From Fibrisoma limi BUZ 3 (GTDB taxonomy: Bacteria > Bacteroidota > Bacteroidia > Cytophagales > Spirosomataceae), in NCBI RefSeq assembly GCF_000296815.2, contig NZ_CAIT01000006.1:998777-1062776 (forward strand): a DNA stretch of 64,000 nucleotides. Reading direction: 5' to 3'. Under the pieces are notes generated by a model. It made no database searches. It was not told the origin of the DNA and saw nothing but the letters and a program-made list of their open reading frames with translations. Of the stretch, positions 8,846 through 20,868 are shown piece after piece. The translations under genes were made by a program, and so were the position numbers. Each line of letters begins with the position of its first letter. Position 1 is the first letter of the stretch.

Positions 8846-9892
8846 TTACGCGCTGACGCTGCTCTCAACGGCTTTCTTCACGGCCGGGGCCACGACGGTA
8901 CCCAGCAGTTCGATGGCCCGCATCACGTTGGCGTGCGGCAGCGTACCGACGCTGATATGGAGCAGGAAGCGGGTGTTGCCGAATAATTCATGCTCCCACA
9001 GGATTTTGTCGATCACCTGCTGTGGACTACCCACCAGCAGCGACCCTTCGGCCGAGCGCATGAATTCGTACTGGGCGCGGTTCATGGGTGCCCAGCCCCG
9101 CTCCCGTCCGATCTGACTCATCACGTAGGCATACGGCCCGTAAAACTCGTCGGCCGCCCGCTGCGAATCATCTGCAATGTAGCCGTGGGAGTTAATGCCC
9201 AGTTGGAACTTCGCAGGGTCGTGGCCAGCTTTGGCGTAGGTATCTTTGTACAGTTTGGTGAACGGCACGAACCGATCCGGCATCCCGCCAATAATGGCCA
9301 GCGCCATCGGCAAGCCGTAGTTCGCGGCCCGTACGACGGATTCGGGTGTTCCCCCCACCCCTACCCAGATGGGCAGTTCAGGCTGATACGGTCGCGGGTA
9401 TACGCCCCGGTTGTCAATCGACGGTCGAAAGTGCCCCTTCCAGGTGACCTTCTCGCTTTTGTTCAGTTTCACCAGCAGGTCCAGCTTTTCAGCAAACAGC
9501 TCGTTGTAATCATTCAGGTTGTTGCCGAACAGCGGAAACGATTCGATGAACGAACCCCGACCAGCGATGATTTCGGCCCGTCCTCCCGACAGCAGATCGA
9601 CATGGGCGAAGTCCTGAAAGACCCGCACCGGATCGTCGGAACTGAGCACCGTAACGGCGCTCGACAGGCGGATCTGTTTGGTTTTAACCGCTGCTGCCGC
9701 CAGCACAACGGCCGGGGATGACACGATAAAATCGGGACGGTGGTGCTCACCGATAGCGAACACATCCAGCCCGACCTGGTCGGCCAGTTCAACTTCTTCC
9801 AGAAGGTTCATCATCCGCTGGTGCGGACTCAATAGTTTGCCCGTAATGGGATCAGGCGTATTTTCGACAAATGTTGTGATGCCAAGTTCCAT
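8846..9892 (-). CDS. LLM-class flavin-dependent oxidoreductase (luciferase-like)
   Basis: A TIM-barrel monooxygenase using reduced FMN or F420. Family hallmarks are the opening [14 protein letters not shown], the segment [31 protein letters not shown] and the ligand region [13 protein letters not shown] choose the ATG at 9892 (348 residues) because the protein matches the family from there, while the 50 in-frame residues upstream look non-coding. The substrate is unknown. It is transcribed alone and converges with the NmrA-family gene. Confidence 0.87.
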   Translation of the reverse strand: MELGITTFVENTPDPITGKLLSPHQRMMNLLEEVELADQVGLDVFAIGEHHRPDFIVSSPAVVLAAAAVKTKQIRLSSAVTVLSSDDPVRVFQDFAHVDLLSGGRAEIIAGRGSFIESFPLFGNNLNDYNELFAEKLDLLVKLNKSEKVTWKGHFRPSIDNRGVYPRPYQPELPIWVGVGGTPESVVRAANYGLPMALAIIGGMPDRFVPFTKLYKDTYAKAGHDPAKFQLGINSHGYIADDSQRAADEFYGPYAYVMSQIGRERGWAPMNRAQYEFMRSAEGSLLVGSPQQVIDKILWEHELFGNTRFLLHISVGTLPHANVMRAIELLGTVVAPAVKKAVESSVSA

Positions 9893-10317
9893 GAGTAGAT
9901 CTGTATTTAATGTAGCTACATCTTTCTGCCATAACACGATAACAAGGGCAAAACGTTGCATAAATGGGCACGGTGATCCATTTTCCGTTCTGCAATCCAG
10001 CAGCCTATATCTGCAAAGTGTTTCGCAGGCATCCTTCTCCACAGCAGAATCTTACGTAACTACGGCTGTTGCTTTGGCGTGGTATGCCAACCGAGCGTCC
10101 ACATTTGACCGACTCACCGGCAACCACATCTGGAAACACTGTTGGATTGTGCAAGTCGATTTATAGATAAAATTCCCAATCTTTGACGCCAGAAGAGCCT
10201 ATACCCCTGGCGCTACGGGGTTATTGGGTGATCAACCAGACAGTTTATAAAGTTACTAGTGCCACTTACTAGCGAACAATTTGACGAAACCGGGGTGATT
10301 ATAAAAATAGGCAGAAT
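9893..10317. other. Intergenic region with a short palindrome
   Basis: This 425-base spacer lies between the oxidoreductase (minus strand) and the DUF2200 gene (plus strand). The only clear structure is the 10-base palindrome TGTAGCTACA at 9911-9920, about 20 bases before the oxidoreductase start, which could be an operator. The right half becomes A+T-rich. No gene is supported. Confidence 0.5.
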
Positions 10318-10683
10318 ATGAACAGCACGAACCAGCACGATGAACGAATTGCACGGATGACTTTTGCATCAGTATATCCACATTATGTAACAAAGGTTGA
10401 GAAGAAAGGCAGAACAAAAGAGGAATTACATCAACTCGTTGAGTGGCTGACTGGATACAACGAGGAAGCCATTCAGAAGCTACTTGAAGAGAAGGTAACT
10501 TTTAAACAATTTTTTCAGGGTGCTGAATTGAATAGAAATGCCCATCTCATAAGAGGCACAATTTGTGGTTACAGAGTTGAAGAAATCACTAATCCACTGA
10601 CACAACAAGTAAGATATCTGGACAAACTGGTCGATGAACTGGCAAAAGGACGGAAGATGGAAACGATTTTACGAACTGCCTAA
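10318..10683 (+). CDS. DUF2200 family protein
   Basis: A 121-residue soluble protein. The opening (DERIARMTFASVYPHYVTK), the middle (LIRGTICGYRVEEI) and the end (VRYLDKLVDELAKG) match what I know of DUF2200, a small conserved family of unknown function with a mixed alpha/beta content. Base composition is more A+T-rich than in the flanking genes, and similar to the next two genes, which suggests a shared acquired origin. No operon partner is evident. Confidence 0.8.
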   Translation: MNSTNQHDERIARMTFASVYPHYVTKVEKKGRTKEELHQLVEWLTGYNEEAIQKLLEEKVTFKQFFQGAELNRNAHLIRGTICGYRVEEITNPLTQQVRYLDKLVDELAKGRKMETILRTA

Positions 10684-10928
10684 AATGAGTTAACGATGTC
10701 CACAACAGGCGGTTTGCCATTCCGGCGGAGAGACAAATCCATAATCAACTTATTGTTCGCTAATCAACTTCATTTTTAGCTCACAAATAAAGTAAGCCTG
10801 CCGTTCTCAACACATTTGTTTGCAGCTTTAATCAGCAACAGTTGCGGCATACGATTTTCAAATAACGTCAACATCGTAAATGCTTTAATGTTGTGTCTAA
10901 TCAGTCTTTTCAAACTTTAAAAATTAGA

Positions 10929-11786
10929 ATGAACGTTACGTTTACCTTTTTTATAGTGCTGTTTTCTTTCGTTTTTACCTGCTCAGCGCAAAGTCAAAAA
11001 ACGGATATCATGATATTGGGTTCGGATCACTTGGCTCAAATCTACAATAGCAATAATCCGAATACGGATGTTTTACGTCCTCAGCGCCAAAAAGAAATTA
11101 AAGAGTTTATAGCTTCAGTTATACCTTACAACCCTGACCTGATACTGGTTGAAGTCTTGCCTGAAAACCAGCAGAAAATTGACAGTTTATATGCACTCTA
11201 CGTATCAGACAAAATAAAACTCGAGGATTTAGAAGATGGCAGAAGCGAAGTCTATCAATTAGCGTTTCGCATGGCCAAGCAATTGAGGTTACCCAAAATA
11301 TATTGCGTGAATGCCCCCGGTGGAACTTCCCAGAGCATTTTGGATAACGGTGAAAACATAAACCTGTACAAAGACGAGGGCCGCGCTGTAAGAGCAATGG
11401 TGATGGAAAAGATGAAAGCGCTCCAGGAAAACAAGTTATCCTTGAAGGACTATTTATTTTTTATAAATCAACCTGCCACCTACAATAAGGTTTATCGATT
11501 ACGATATTTGACGCCGTCACGAGTAACAAACGGGACATTCAAAAACCCGGATGCAATGGTTGACACCGCATTTATTAACCCTACCTATATTGGAGCAGAA
11601 CTCACGTCGATTTTTAAAAACAGAGACTACAAAATATATTCCAACATTGTTACCTCTCAAATGCGAACAAAGGCTAAACGAGTTTTATTGATTATTGGCG
11701 CTGCGCATATCGGTTCGCTAAAAAGCATTTTTCGTGATGATGATGAATATAATTTAGTGGACACAAATAAATTCTTGCAGAAGTAA
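10929..11786 (+). CDS. Exported DUF5694-type protein (TraB/GumN-like resemblance)
   Basis: The chosen ATG at 10929 gives a good Sec signal peptide (hydrophobic core TFFIVLFSFVFTC, then SAQ); an in-frame GTG 36 bases upstream would bury it. The mature part begins with DIMILGSDHLAQIY and has PDLILVEVLPENQQK and a late RVLLIIGAAHIGSLK segment. Two His-containing strands separated by about 200 residues resemble the TraB/GumN fold, and the spacing fits DUF5694, a family of unknown function. The A+T-rich codons contrast with the neighbours. It probably acts in the periplasm. Confidence 0.68.
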   Translation: MNVTFTFFIVLFSFVFTCSAQSQKTDIMILGSDHLAQIYNSNNPNTDVLRPQRQKEIKEFIASVIPYNPDLILVEVLPENQQKIDSLYALYVSDKIKLEDLEDGRSEVYQLAFRMAKQLRLPKIYCVNAPGGTSQSILDNGENINLYKDEGRAVRAMVMEKMKALQENKLSLKDYLFFINQPATYNKVYRLRYLTPSRVTNGTFKNPDAMVDTAFINPTYIGAELTSIFKNRDYKIYSNIVTSQMRTKAKRVLLIIGAAHIGSLKSIFRDDDEYNLVDTNKFLQK

Positions 11787-11941
11787 CTCCCTGTTACGGC
11801 AGGATGGCGAATAAGCATATTGGCTTCTATTCGCTATCAGGCAGCCGTTTCAGCGAATCAAATGGGTAGAACTTTTTCGTTTTCATTATCAGTACTTTTA
11901 TCCGGACTGAGTACGTCGACCATCAAATAAGGAATAGGCAC

Positions 11942-12289
11942 ATGAGCGAAACGAATAAAGAAACACTGATAAAGGCTAACGCGGCTATTTCTGCGGGCGA
12001 TAATGAGGGGTTTCTAGTACATTGTACGGACGATACCGAATGGGTATTTGTGGGCGATAGAACCCTGCATGGGAAGGAAGCGGTTCGGCAGTGGATGGAA
12101 ACGACGTATGTAGAGCCGCCAACATTCATGGTTGACAACTTAATTGCTGAGGGCGATTTCGTTACCGCCCTTGGCATAATCAGCCTGGAGGACGAAAACG
12201 GACAAATAGCCGACTATCAATACTGCGATGTATGGCAGTTCCGCGATGGTAAAATGGCCGCGTTAAAAGCTTTCGTCATCAAAGCCTAG
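11942..12289 (+). CDS. SnoaL-like / NTF2-fold protein
   Basis: A 115-residue cone-shaped alpha+beta barrel protein: an N-terminal helix (LIKANAAISAGDNEGFLVHC), the strand DDTEWVFVGDRTLHGKEAV and the terminal WQFRDGKMAALKAFV strand are typical of nuclear transport factor 2-like enzymes and binding proteins. Members include isomerases, dehydratases and ligand carriers, so no reaction is assigned. It is a single gene at the edge of the A+T-rich patch. Confidence 0.82.
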   Translation: MSETNKETLIKANAAISAGDNEGFLVHCTDDTEWVFVGDRTLHGKEAVRQWMETTYVEPPTFMVDNLIAEGDFVTALGIISLEDENGQIADYQYCDVWQFRDGKMAALKAFVIKA

Positions 12290-12459
12290 CCAAGATTAGA
12301 GTTTTAGAAAGCAGCAATTGTAAGCTGACCTAACCATTGTTTATTCGGAGTACCGGTATCTACGAACGAAGCCAATCCAAAAATTCCATTCCAACAACAC
12401 CGGTTCATCCTTCACTCAATCTTCCGACAAATCGCCGTACTACTTTTTACCGCATTTAC

Positions 12460-12490
12460 TTGGAGTCATTACGGCTCTCATTTATCTTTG
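12460..12490 (+). promoter_or_regulatory. Promoter of the marR-rph operon
   Basis: A Bacteroidota-type -7 box TATCTTTG (12483-12490; consensus TAnnTTTG) lies 20 bases after a TTG (12460-12462) that could serve as the -33 element. Transcription would start near 12497, leaving a leader of about 22 bases. The -7 box lies inside the left arm of the inverted repeat described next. Confidence 0.55.
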
Positions 12491-12518
12491 TCACTAAATA
12501 TCTTAGCAACAAAGATAA

Positions 12519-12525
<7 letters not shown>
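12475..12525. promoter_or_regulatory. Perfect 17-bp inverted repeat, probable MarR operator
   Basis: Arms at 12475-12491 (CTCTCATTTATCTTTGT) and 12509-12525 are exact reverse complements separated by 17 bases. The left arm covers the -7 promoter box and the right arm contains the ATG (12519-12521) of the MarR gene. Within it, ATCTT-N7-AAGAT (12499-12515) is a second nested dyad. Position and symmetry indicate autorepression by the adjacent MarR protein. An mRNA hairpin hiding the start codon is a further possibility, but with start of transcription near 12497 only the right arm would be in the RNA. Confidence 0.75.
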
Positions 12526-15616
<3,091 letters not shown>

Positions 15617-15670
15617 TCGGAAAGCCGCCGTCTTCGCCCCGGCAAGCCTGGGTACGAGGTGAAATTACTA

Positions 15671-15725
15671 TGACAGTTGGCAGCCGGTCAGAAAACGGCG
15701 TTGGTCAACTGTCATCACTTTTTAC
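15671..15725 (+). terminator. Probable terminator of the marR-rph operon
   Basis: TGACAGTTG (15671-15679) pairs perfectly with CAACTGTCA (15706-15714), with further partial pairing inside, followed after four bases by a T-run (15719-15723). The stem is long and the loop wide, so efficiency is uncertain. Its end runs into the next operator. Confidence 0.45.
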
Positions 15726-15736
15726 CAAATGACAAA
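15721..15736. promoter_or_regulatory. Crp/Fnr-type operator, imperfect copy
   Basis: TTTACCAAATGACAAA is a degenerate form of the perfect palindrome found at 16335-16350; five of seven arm positions pair. It has FNR-like spacing (five-base half sites around four bases). It lies 34 bases before the Crp/Fnr-family gene, as expected for autoregulation. Confidence 0.55.
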
Positions 15737-15769
15737 TCAACGGCAGACAACACTGGTTAACTTGCGATT

Positions 15770-16327
15770 ATGAACGCATTTGTTGACTACGTTTTGCAGT
15801 TTGGTCAATTGAACCAGCAGCAAATTGACCTGGTTTCCCGAAAAGCGAAGGACCTGGAACTCCCTAAAGAAGCCTATTTTTCCGAAGCGGGCAACGTGTT
15901 AAAGCAGGTTGGCTTTCTTACCGAAGGCGTTGTTCGGGTTTGTTATTACAACAACAAAGGTCAGGACATCACCAAGATTTTTATTGAGGAGAATCATCTG
16001 CTGCTGGATGCAAGAAACCTGCCTTCGTCGGAGTACATTCAGGCCGTTACCGATTGCCGGTTTATCGTATTTTCCATGCGGGATTGGGAGGAAATTTCCA
16101 ACACCATTGTAGGCTGGGAGCACATCATTCAGAAAGTTATTGCCAAAGCGCTTGTTCAGAAACTGGAACGCGTCAGCCCGTTGGTTTCGCAGGATGCAAC
16201 GACGAGGTATCTGGAATTTATGGAGAAATATCCTAACCTGGCCAACCGGATTCCGCTGTCGTACATTGCTTCCTATCTCGGAATTACCCAGTCTTCATTG
16301 AGCCGAATCAGAAAAAATATCCGCTGA
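15770..16327 (+). CDS. Crp/Fnr-family transcriptional regulator
   Basis: A 185-residue protein with an N-terminal cyclic-nucleotide-binding-like beta roll (about residues 20-110) and a C-terminal helix-turn-helix (IPLSYIASYLGITQSSLSRI, about 163-182). The cAMP phosphate-binding motif of true Crp is missing and there is no Fnr-type Cys cluster, so the effector is unknown; this is usual for the many Bacteroidota paralogues. The two 16-base palindromes before this gene and before the SDR gene suggest it controls both. Confidence 0.9.
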   Translation: MNAFVDYVLQFGQLNQQQIDLVSRKAKDLELPKEAYFSEAGNVLKQVGFLTEGVVRVCYYNNKGQDITKIFIEENHLLLDARNLPSSEYIQAVTDCRFIVFSMRDWEEISNTIVGWEHIIQKVIAKALVQKLERVSPLVSQDATTRYLEFMEKYPNLANRIPLSYIASYLGITQSSLSRIRKNIR

Positions 16328-16334
16328 TGCGCTT

Positions 16335-16350
16335 TTTGCCATTTGGCAAA
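16335..16350. promoter_or_regulatory. Perfect Crp/Fnr-type palindrome
   Basis: TTTGCCATTTGGCAAA has perfect 7-bp arms around two bases, equal to TTGCC-N4-GGCAA in FNR-box layout. It lies directly after the Crp/Fnr gene and 55 bases before the SDR start. A similar, weaker site precedes the regulator gene itself. Confidence 0.65.
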
Positions 16351-16405
16351 TGCGTTCCGTTCCCGTTGCTCCAACTTTGTGCCGTTACTTTAAACAACAA
16401 CGGAC

Positions 16406-17143
16406 ATGAAATCAGTATTGATCACAGGAGCCAACAAAAGTATTGGCTTTGAAACGGCACGGCAGCTTTTGCAGAAAGGTTATTACGTTTATCTGGGCAG
16501 TCGCAATCTTGAGAATGGCCGCGAAGCCGTAGAAAAGTTAAACGCCGAAGGTTTGAGCAACGTGGAAGCCGTACAAATCGATGTGACTAATGCAGCATCG
16601 GTAGAAGCCGCCCGTGCCGAGATTGGTAAGAAAACCGACGTACTGGATGTGCTCATCAACAACGCCGGCATCAGTGGCGGTTTACCACAAACAGCAACCG
16701 GTGCGCCTATCGACACGTTCCTGAACGTATTTGAGACCAACCTGTTTGGCGTGGTACGGGTAACGCAGGCATTTATCGATTTACTCAAACAATCGCCCGC
16801 CCCCCGTATCGTGAATGTAAGCTCGAGCGCGGGCTCGCTTACCCTGCACAGCGACCCAACCTGGCCGTATTACCACCATAAGGGGGCGGTTTACCTGCCT
16901 TCCAAATCGGCACTGAATATGTACACCATTAACCTGGCTTACGAACTGCGTGACACCCCCTTTAAAGTCAATGCAGTCGACCCAGGCTACATCGCAACCG
17001 ATTTTAACAATCACCGCGGAACGGGTACGGTTGCCGAAGCTGGGGCACGTATTGTAAAATACGCCACCATAGACAGCGATGGCCCAACCGGAAAATATTT
17101 CAGCGAGGAATACAATCCGGAAACAGAAGAAATTCCCTGGTAA
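16406..17143 (+). CDS. SDR-family NAD(P)-dependent oxidoreductase
   Basis: A 245-residue classical short-chain dehydrogenase. The cofactor motif TGANKSIG is at residues 7-14, NNAG at 85-88, the catalytic Ser at about 139-141, and Tyr163-x3-Lys167 completes the active site. Arg33 after the second strand favours NADPH. The group is often annotated as carbonyl reductase or ketoacyl reductase-like; the substrate is not evident. It is preceded by a palindromic operator and followed by a strong terminator, so it forms its own transcription unit under likely control of the adjacent Crp/Fnr protein. Confidence 0.92.
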   Translation: MKSVLITGANKSIGFETARQLLQKGYYVYLGSRNLENGREAVEKLNAEGLSNVEAVQIDVTNAASVEAARAEIGKKTDVLDVLINNAGISGGLPQTATGAPIDTFLNVFETNLFGVVRVTQAFIDLLKQSPAPRIVNVSSSAGSLTLHSDPTWPYYHHKGAVYLPSKSALNMYTINLAYELRDTPFKVNAVDPGYIATDFNNHRGTGTVAEAGARIVKYATIDSDGPTGKYFSEEYNPETEEIPW

Positions 17144-17173
17144 AACATCGTCTGAGCCGGTAGTACGACAATG

Positions 17174-17211
17174 AGGACTGACGTGGTTCATTCTACGTCA
17201 GTCCTTTTTTT
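17174..17211 (+). terminator. Rho-independent terminator after the SDR gene
   Basis: Perfect 11-bp stem AGGACTGACGT (17174-17184) with ACGTCAGTCCT (17195-17205) and a 10-base loop, followed by a run of T to 17211. It lies 30 bases after the SDR stop codon. Confidence 0.9.
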
Positions 17212-17305
17212 ACATTTACGCTACTATCGGGCGTACACGTATCGCAAGTCATACTCAACAACCGAATTGAACAGCATCAGCTACGTTTAATCGTACGGGA
17301 TCACT

Positions 17306-18397
17306 ATGAAATTCACGTTATTTTTTGGTTTGTTTCTTGCCTGCTCGGCAGCGCTGGCACAGTCTAAAAACGAATCATCATCTGCCGATGCACGTGCACA
17401 CGAGCCGCTCAGAATCGACAACGATAAACCGGTCTGGATGCTGACTTATTTTCGCCAGCGGTACCCTACCCGTATTGAGATTGACGCGAAGGGAAACACG
17501 GTTGAGGTACCCTTGCCCGACCCCATGCTGATTAATAAACTGCACATCGCCTTATCTACCGACGGCCGCCATTGGACACCCTTGAACGACAACAACCCGG
17601 TCTGGGATCATCACATCCGCGATCCTTACGTTCGTCGGGGACCTGATGGACTCTGGCGTATCCTGTCAACCGGGGGCGGAAAAGGGCTCGACCGGGCGAA
17701 GGTAGGGCCAAGCTGCCTTTACGTAACGTCCAGAGATCTGATTCACTGGCAGGTCGAAGGTCCTTTACCCCTCATGAAAGATGTACGGGATGAGTCAGGC
17801 GCTTTAGCCGGCAATATCTGGGCACCCGAATGGTTCTACGATGAGGCCACACAGGAGTACATTTTACTCTGGTCGTCATCATTTAAAGATGCCGGCTGGA
17901 AAGAAAGTCGGCTCTGGTACGCCAAAACACGCGACTGGAAAACATTTTCCCCGGCAAAAGTGCTTTTCGCTCCTTCCTATTCCGTGATTGACGGAACCTT
18001 GCAGGAACACAACGGCACCTATTACCTTTTCCATAAGGAAGAAGAATTTGGGGCCAAAACCGGCGAACGCAGGGCCATTCGGGTAGCTACGTCCCGGCGC
18101 CCGGAAGGACCTTACAGCCTTGTTGAAGGCCATCTGAACAGCGGGCAGATTGTTCCGGTCATTACCGAGGGCCCATCTGTAGCGAAAGACCCTCTCAAAC
18201 CGGGCTGGTTATTGTTCTATGATTATTGCATGACGAACCGCTTTGGCGTTTCTTATTCGCCGGATCTGCTTCATTGGACGGTTGAAGAGAACGTCAGCTT
18301 TCCATCGGAAGCCCGGCACGGTTGTGTTTCTCAAATTTCGCCTGACGAAGCGAAGACATTGCTTAAAACGTATCCCGGTAACAACTCGACCAAATGA
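17306..18397 (+). CDS. Exported glycoside hydrolase family 43-like protein
   Basis: The 363-residue protein has a Sec signal peptide (cleavage near ALAQ, residue 19) and then a five-bladed propeller pattern. Asp106 in HIRDPYV, Asp229 in VIDGTL and Glu288 in ITEGPSV occupy the positions of the general base, modulator and acid of GH43/GH32-like enzymes; IWAPEWFYDE is the hallmark second-blade motif. Such enzymes release arabinose, xylose or related sugars from plant or microbial polysaccharides in the periplasm. There is no Sus pair nearby, so the target glycan is unknown. Confidence 0.85.
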   Translation: MKFTLFFGLFLACSAALAQSKNESSSADARAHEPLRIDNDKPVWMLTYFRQRYPTRIEIDAKGNTVEVPLPDPMLINKLHIALSTDGRHWTPLNDNNPVWDHHIRDPYVRRGPDGLWRILSTGGGKGLDRAKVGPSCLYVTSRDLIHWQVEGPLPLMKDVRDESGALAGNIWAPEWFYDEATQEYILLWSSSFKDAGWKESRLWYAKTRDWKTFSPAKVLFAPSYSVIDGTLQEHNGTYYLFHKEEEFGAKTGERRAIRVATSRRPEGPYSLVEGHLNSGQIVPVITEGPSVAKDPLKPGWLLFYDYCMTNRFGVSYSPDLLHWTVEENVSFPSEARHGCVSQISPDEAKTLLKTYPGNNSTK

Positions 18398-18461
18398 CAT
18401 TTGCCTTTTCCGAAGCTTGTGCAGCTCTCATACCTGAACGCGGGCTTTCCCCACGGACCCA

Positions 18462-18860
18462 ATGCTGACATTTAACCGTAAGTTCTTCCTGTTTGCGCTG
18501 ACCCTCTTCATCGTTGAGGTACTTATCGCCCTGTTTGTCCGCGACAGGTTTGTGAGGCCGTACGGGGGCGACTACCTGGTTGTGATGCTATTGTACTGCG
18601 CGGTAAAAACGGTTATCAAGGCCCCTCCGCTGCCGGTAGCCATTGGCGTACTGCTGTTTTCATACGCTCTGGAGGTACTGCAATTCATTCATATCGTTGA
18701 TCGGCTGGGGCTGTCGGACAACACACTGGCCAGAACTGTCATCGGCTACGGATTCGAGTGGTGGGACTTGCTGGCCTATACGCTCGGCATAGCGACCGTA
18801 CTCCTTCTGGAAACGCTTTGGCCAAAAGATGCTCCCGGAACCATACCCAAGCCAACGTAA
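18462..18860 (+). CDS. DUF2809 membrane protein
   Basis: A 132-residue protein with four predicted membrane helices (about residues 8-26, 38-52, 57-75 and 100-122). The segments YGGDYLVVMLLYC, SYALEVLQFIHIVDRLG and EWWDLLAYTLG are typical of DUF2809, sometimes compared with VanZ-like proteins. Function is unknown. It lies between the GH43 gene and an AraC regulator, all on the plus strand. Confidence 0.85.
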   Translation: MLTFNRKFFLFALTLFIVEVLIALFVRDRFVRPYGGDYLVVMLLYCAVKTVIKAPPLPVAIGVLLFSYALEVLQFIHIVDRLGLSDNTLARTVIGYGFEWWDLLAYTLGIATVLLLETLWPKDAPGTIPKPT

Positions 18861-18956
18861 ATAGCAATTAGTACGTTGATAGGATTGATTGACCACAGCA
18901 TCGGCTACCCGACTTACAGGTTTTTTGCCAGAACGTACCGCAATCCAGCTAAACCG

Positions 18957-19799
18957 ATGATTTGTCAGGATTTTTTGCCCGGCCCGGCTTTGCAGCCATA
19001 CGTCAAACGCTACCACCTCCGGCACTTTGTATTTGCCGATATGGCAAGCATTCCGTTCAAACCATACGCTCCGCGTCCTGAACAGACGCTCGCCTTTTAC
19101 CCCCGAGGCCGCGAACTTGTCGAACACATTGGTAGTCACAGACGAATCGAAAGGCCGCGTTCCATGCTGATGGGGCAATACGTTGAGCGCACCAATCGCC
19201 ATCTGAGCGGCTCGGAGTTCATCGTGTTTCTGGTTGAATTTTACCCGGGCGTGCTGTACCGGATTACCGGCATTCCATACTATGAACTGACGAATACCTT
19301 TGTCGATGCCGAAGCCATCTTTTCGAAAGAGATGCGGTTGGTCAACGAACGACTGAACAGTACCGACAACTATCCGGAGATGATTACGATCGTCGAAACG
19401 TTTTTACACCAACTGGTACGAACCTTAAAACGAGACAGCCACCCTATCGACACGATCGCCAGGCTGATCATCGAACGTCCTGAGAGCCCTTTGATACGTC
19501 AGCTTGCTGCGGATGCCTGTTTATGCCCGCGCCAGTTCGAGCGGAAGTTCAACGAACGAATGGGCGTAAACCCTAAGCTTTTTTCGCGCATTGCCCGACT
19601 GCACAACGCGTATCGCAGTAAGTACAACCGACCCCAAAACGATTGGTTAAGCATTGCGCTTGCCTGTGGATATCATGACTACCAGCACCTGGTTAAGGAT
19701 TTTCAGCGCTTTGCAGGAGTCACCCCAACCACGTATGCAGCCGAGGACAACAACGCGCCCGAACGGCTCTTTGGCCTGAGCGATTCGTCCTACGCCTGA
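18957..19799 (+). CDS. AraC-family transcriptional regulator
   Basis: The start at 18957 gives 280 residues beginning MICQDFLPGPALQPYV, a common opening of Bacteroidota AraC proteins with a DUF6597-like N-terminal domain; the 27 in-frame residues upstream look unrelated. The C-terminal pair of helix-turn-helix motifs spans about residues 180-265 (IRQLAADACLCPRQFERKF, then LSIALACGYHDYQHLVKDF and FAGVTPTTY). It probably senses a small molecule and could act on the esterase gene 70 bases downstream. Confidence 0.9.
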   Translation: MICQDFLPGPALQPYVKRYHLRHFVFADMASIPFKPYAPRPEQTLAFYPRGRELVEHIGSHRRIERPRSMLMGQYVERTNRHLSGSEFIVFLVEFYPGVLYRITGIPYYELTNTFVDAEAIFSKEMRLVNERLNSTDNYPEMITIVETFLHQLVRTLKRDSHPIDTIARLIIERPESPLIRQLAADACLCPRQFERKFNERMGVNPKLFSRIARLHNAYRSKYNRPQNDWLSIALACGYHDYQHLVKDFQRFAGVTPTTYAAEDNNAPERLFGLSDSSYA

Positions 19800-19869
19800 C
19801 TATTGTCGCTTTTTTACCACCTCCGACAAAAGGAATCGCTTCAACTTTGTTCATCAACCTTGGAGCACC

Positions 19870-20868
19870 ATGAAACTTGTTGTCGGAGTAATTCTTTTCA
19901 GCGTTACCAGCCTGGTTGCCACAGCGCAACCTTGTCAGACGGGCCGACTCGACCCACGAGTAGCCGCAGCGTTACGCGACGTACTGACTGATCTTCCCTC
20001 CTCGCAGACCGCATCGGTGGAGCAGATCAGGGATGTAAAAATCAAAACACCGGCTTTCCCGAAATCGGATGTTCAGTACCAGTCGATCACGGCGGATCGT
20101 ATTCCCATACAGATCTACAACCCCGCCCACGCGACAGGCCTGCCCATCATTATCGGCTACCACCCGGGCGGTTTTGTAACCCCTATTCTCCCGTTTATGG
20201 AGTACGAGTTCTGGCGACAGGCCAAAACCTACAACGCCATCGTGTTCGCCGTTGACTACCGGGTAGCGCCGGAGCATCCGTTTCCGGCCGCCGTCAATGA
20301 CGCCTATAATGCCTTCAGGTGGGTAGTGGCCAACGGCCACCGATACGGGGGTGATACCAGCCGCATCGCTGTACTGGGATTAAGTGCGGGAGGGAATTTA
20401 GCGGCCGTCGTTTGCCAGAAAGCTAAAAAAGAGGGAATCGCCAAAGCGATCAAATTGCAGATTCTGAACTGTCCGTCGACCGACGATCCCCGAAATGCTG
20501 CGCAACATCCTTCCTATCAGCAATACGCGTCGGGCTACTTTCTGACAAAAGCATTTTGCCAGTATTACATCCAGATGTATGCGCCTGATGCCGCGACGAC
20601 TAACCCTGAGATTGCGCCCTTACACAGTGAGAACGTAGCGGGCTTACCACCCGCGCTCATCATCACGGCTGAATTCGATCCGCTTCGCGACGAAGGTCAT
20701 GCCTATGCCGAACGGCTACGTAAAGCCGGGGTGCCCGTACAGTACACATGCTTTCCCGGGCAGATTCACTGCCTGTTGGGTCTCCCGCCCGACGCGGAAC
20801 AGCTAAACGAGGTGGATACGCTGGTGTTGAACGCTATGAACACGATAGTTGTCAAAAAGAAAAAGTAA
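19870..20868 (+). CDS. Exported alpha/beta hydrolase, HSL-type esterase
   Basis: The 332-residue protein has a signal peptide ending near ATAQ (residue 20). The oxyanion motif HPGG is at residues 98-101 (a variant of HGGG), the nucleophile Ser172 is in GLSAGG, and Asp270 and His300 complete the triad; YRVAPEHPFPAAV is a hormone-sensitive-lipase family signature. It should hydrolyse short-chain esters in the periplasm. Two Cys close to the mature N-terminus and elsewhere may form a disulfide. It follows the AraC gene. Confidence 0.9.
   Translation: MKLVVGVILFSVTSLVATAQPCQTGRLDPRVAAALRDVLTDLPSSQTASVEQIRDVKIKTPAFPKSDVQYQSITADRIPIQIYNPAHATGLPIIIGYHPGGFVTPILPFMEYEFWRQAKTYNAIVFAVDYRVAPEHPFPAAVNDAYNAFRWVVANGHRYGGDTSRIAVLGLSAGGNLAAVVCQKAKKEGIAKAIKLQILNCPSTDDPRNAAQHPSYQQYASGYFLTKAFCQYYIQMYAPDAATTNPEIAPLHSENVAGLPPALIITAEFDPLRDEGHAYAERLRKAGVPVQYTCFPGQIHCLLGLPPDAEQLNEVDTLVLNAMNTIVVKKKK

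Noticed and set aside
9893-10042. N-terminal extension of the luciferase-like oxidoreductase
   Set aside because: Fifty residues without family similarity; the family start is at 9892.
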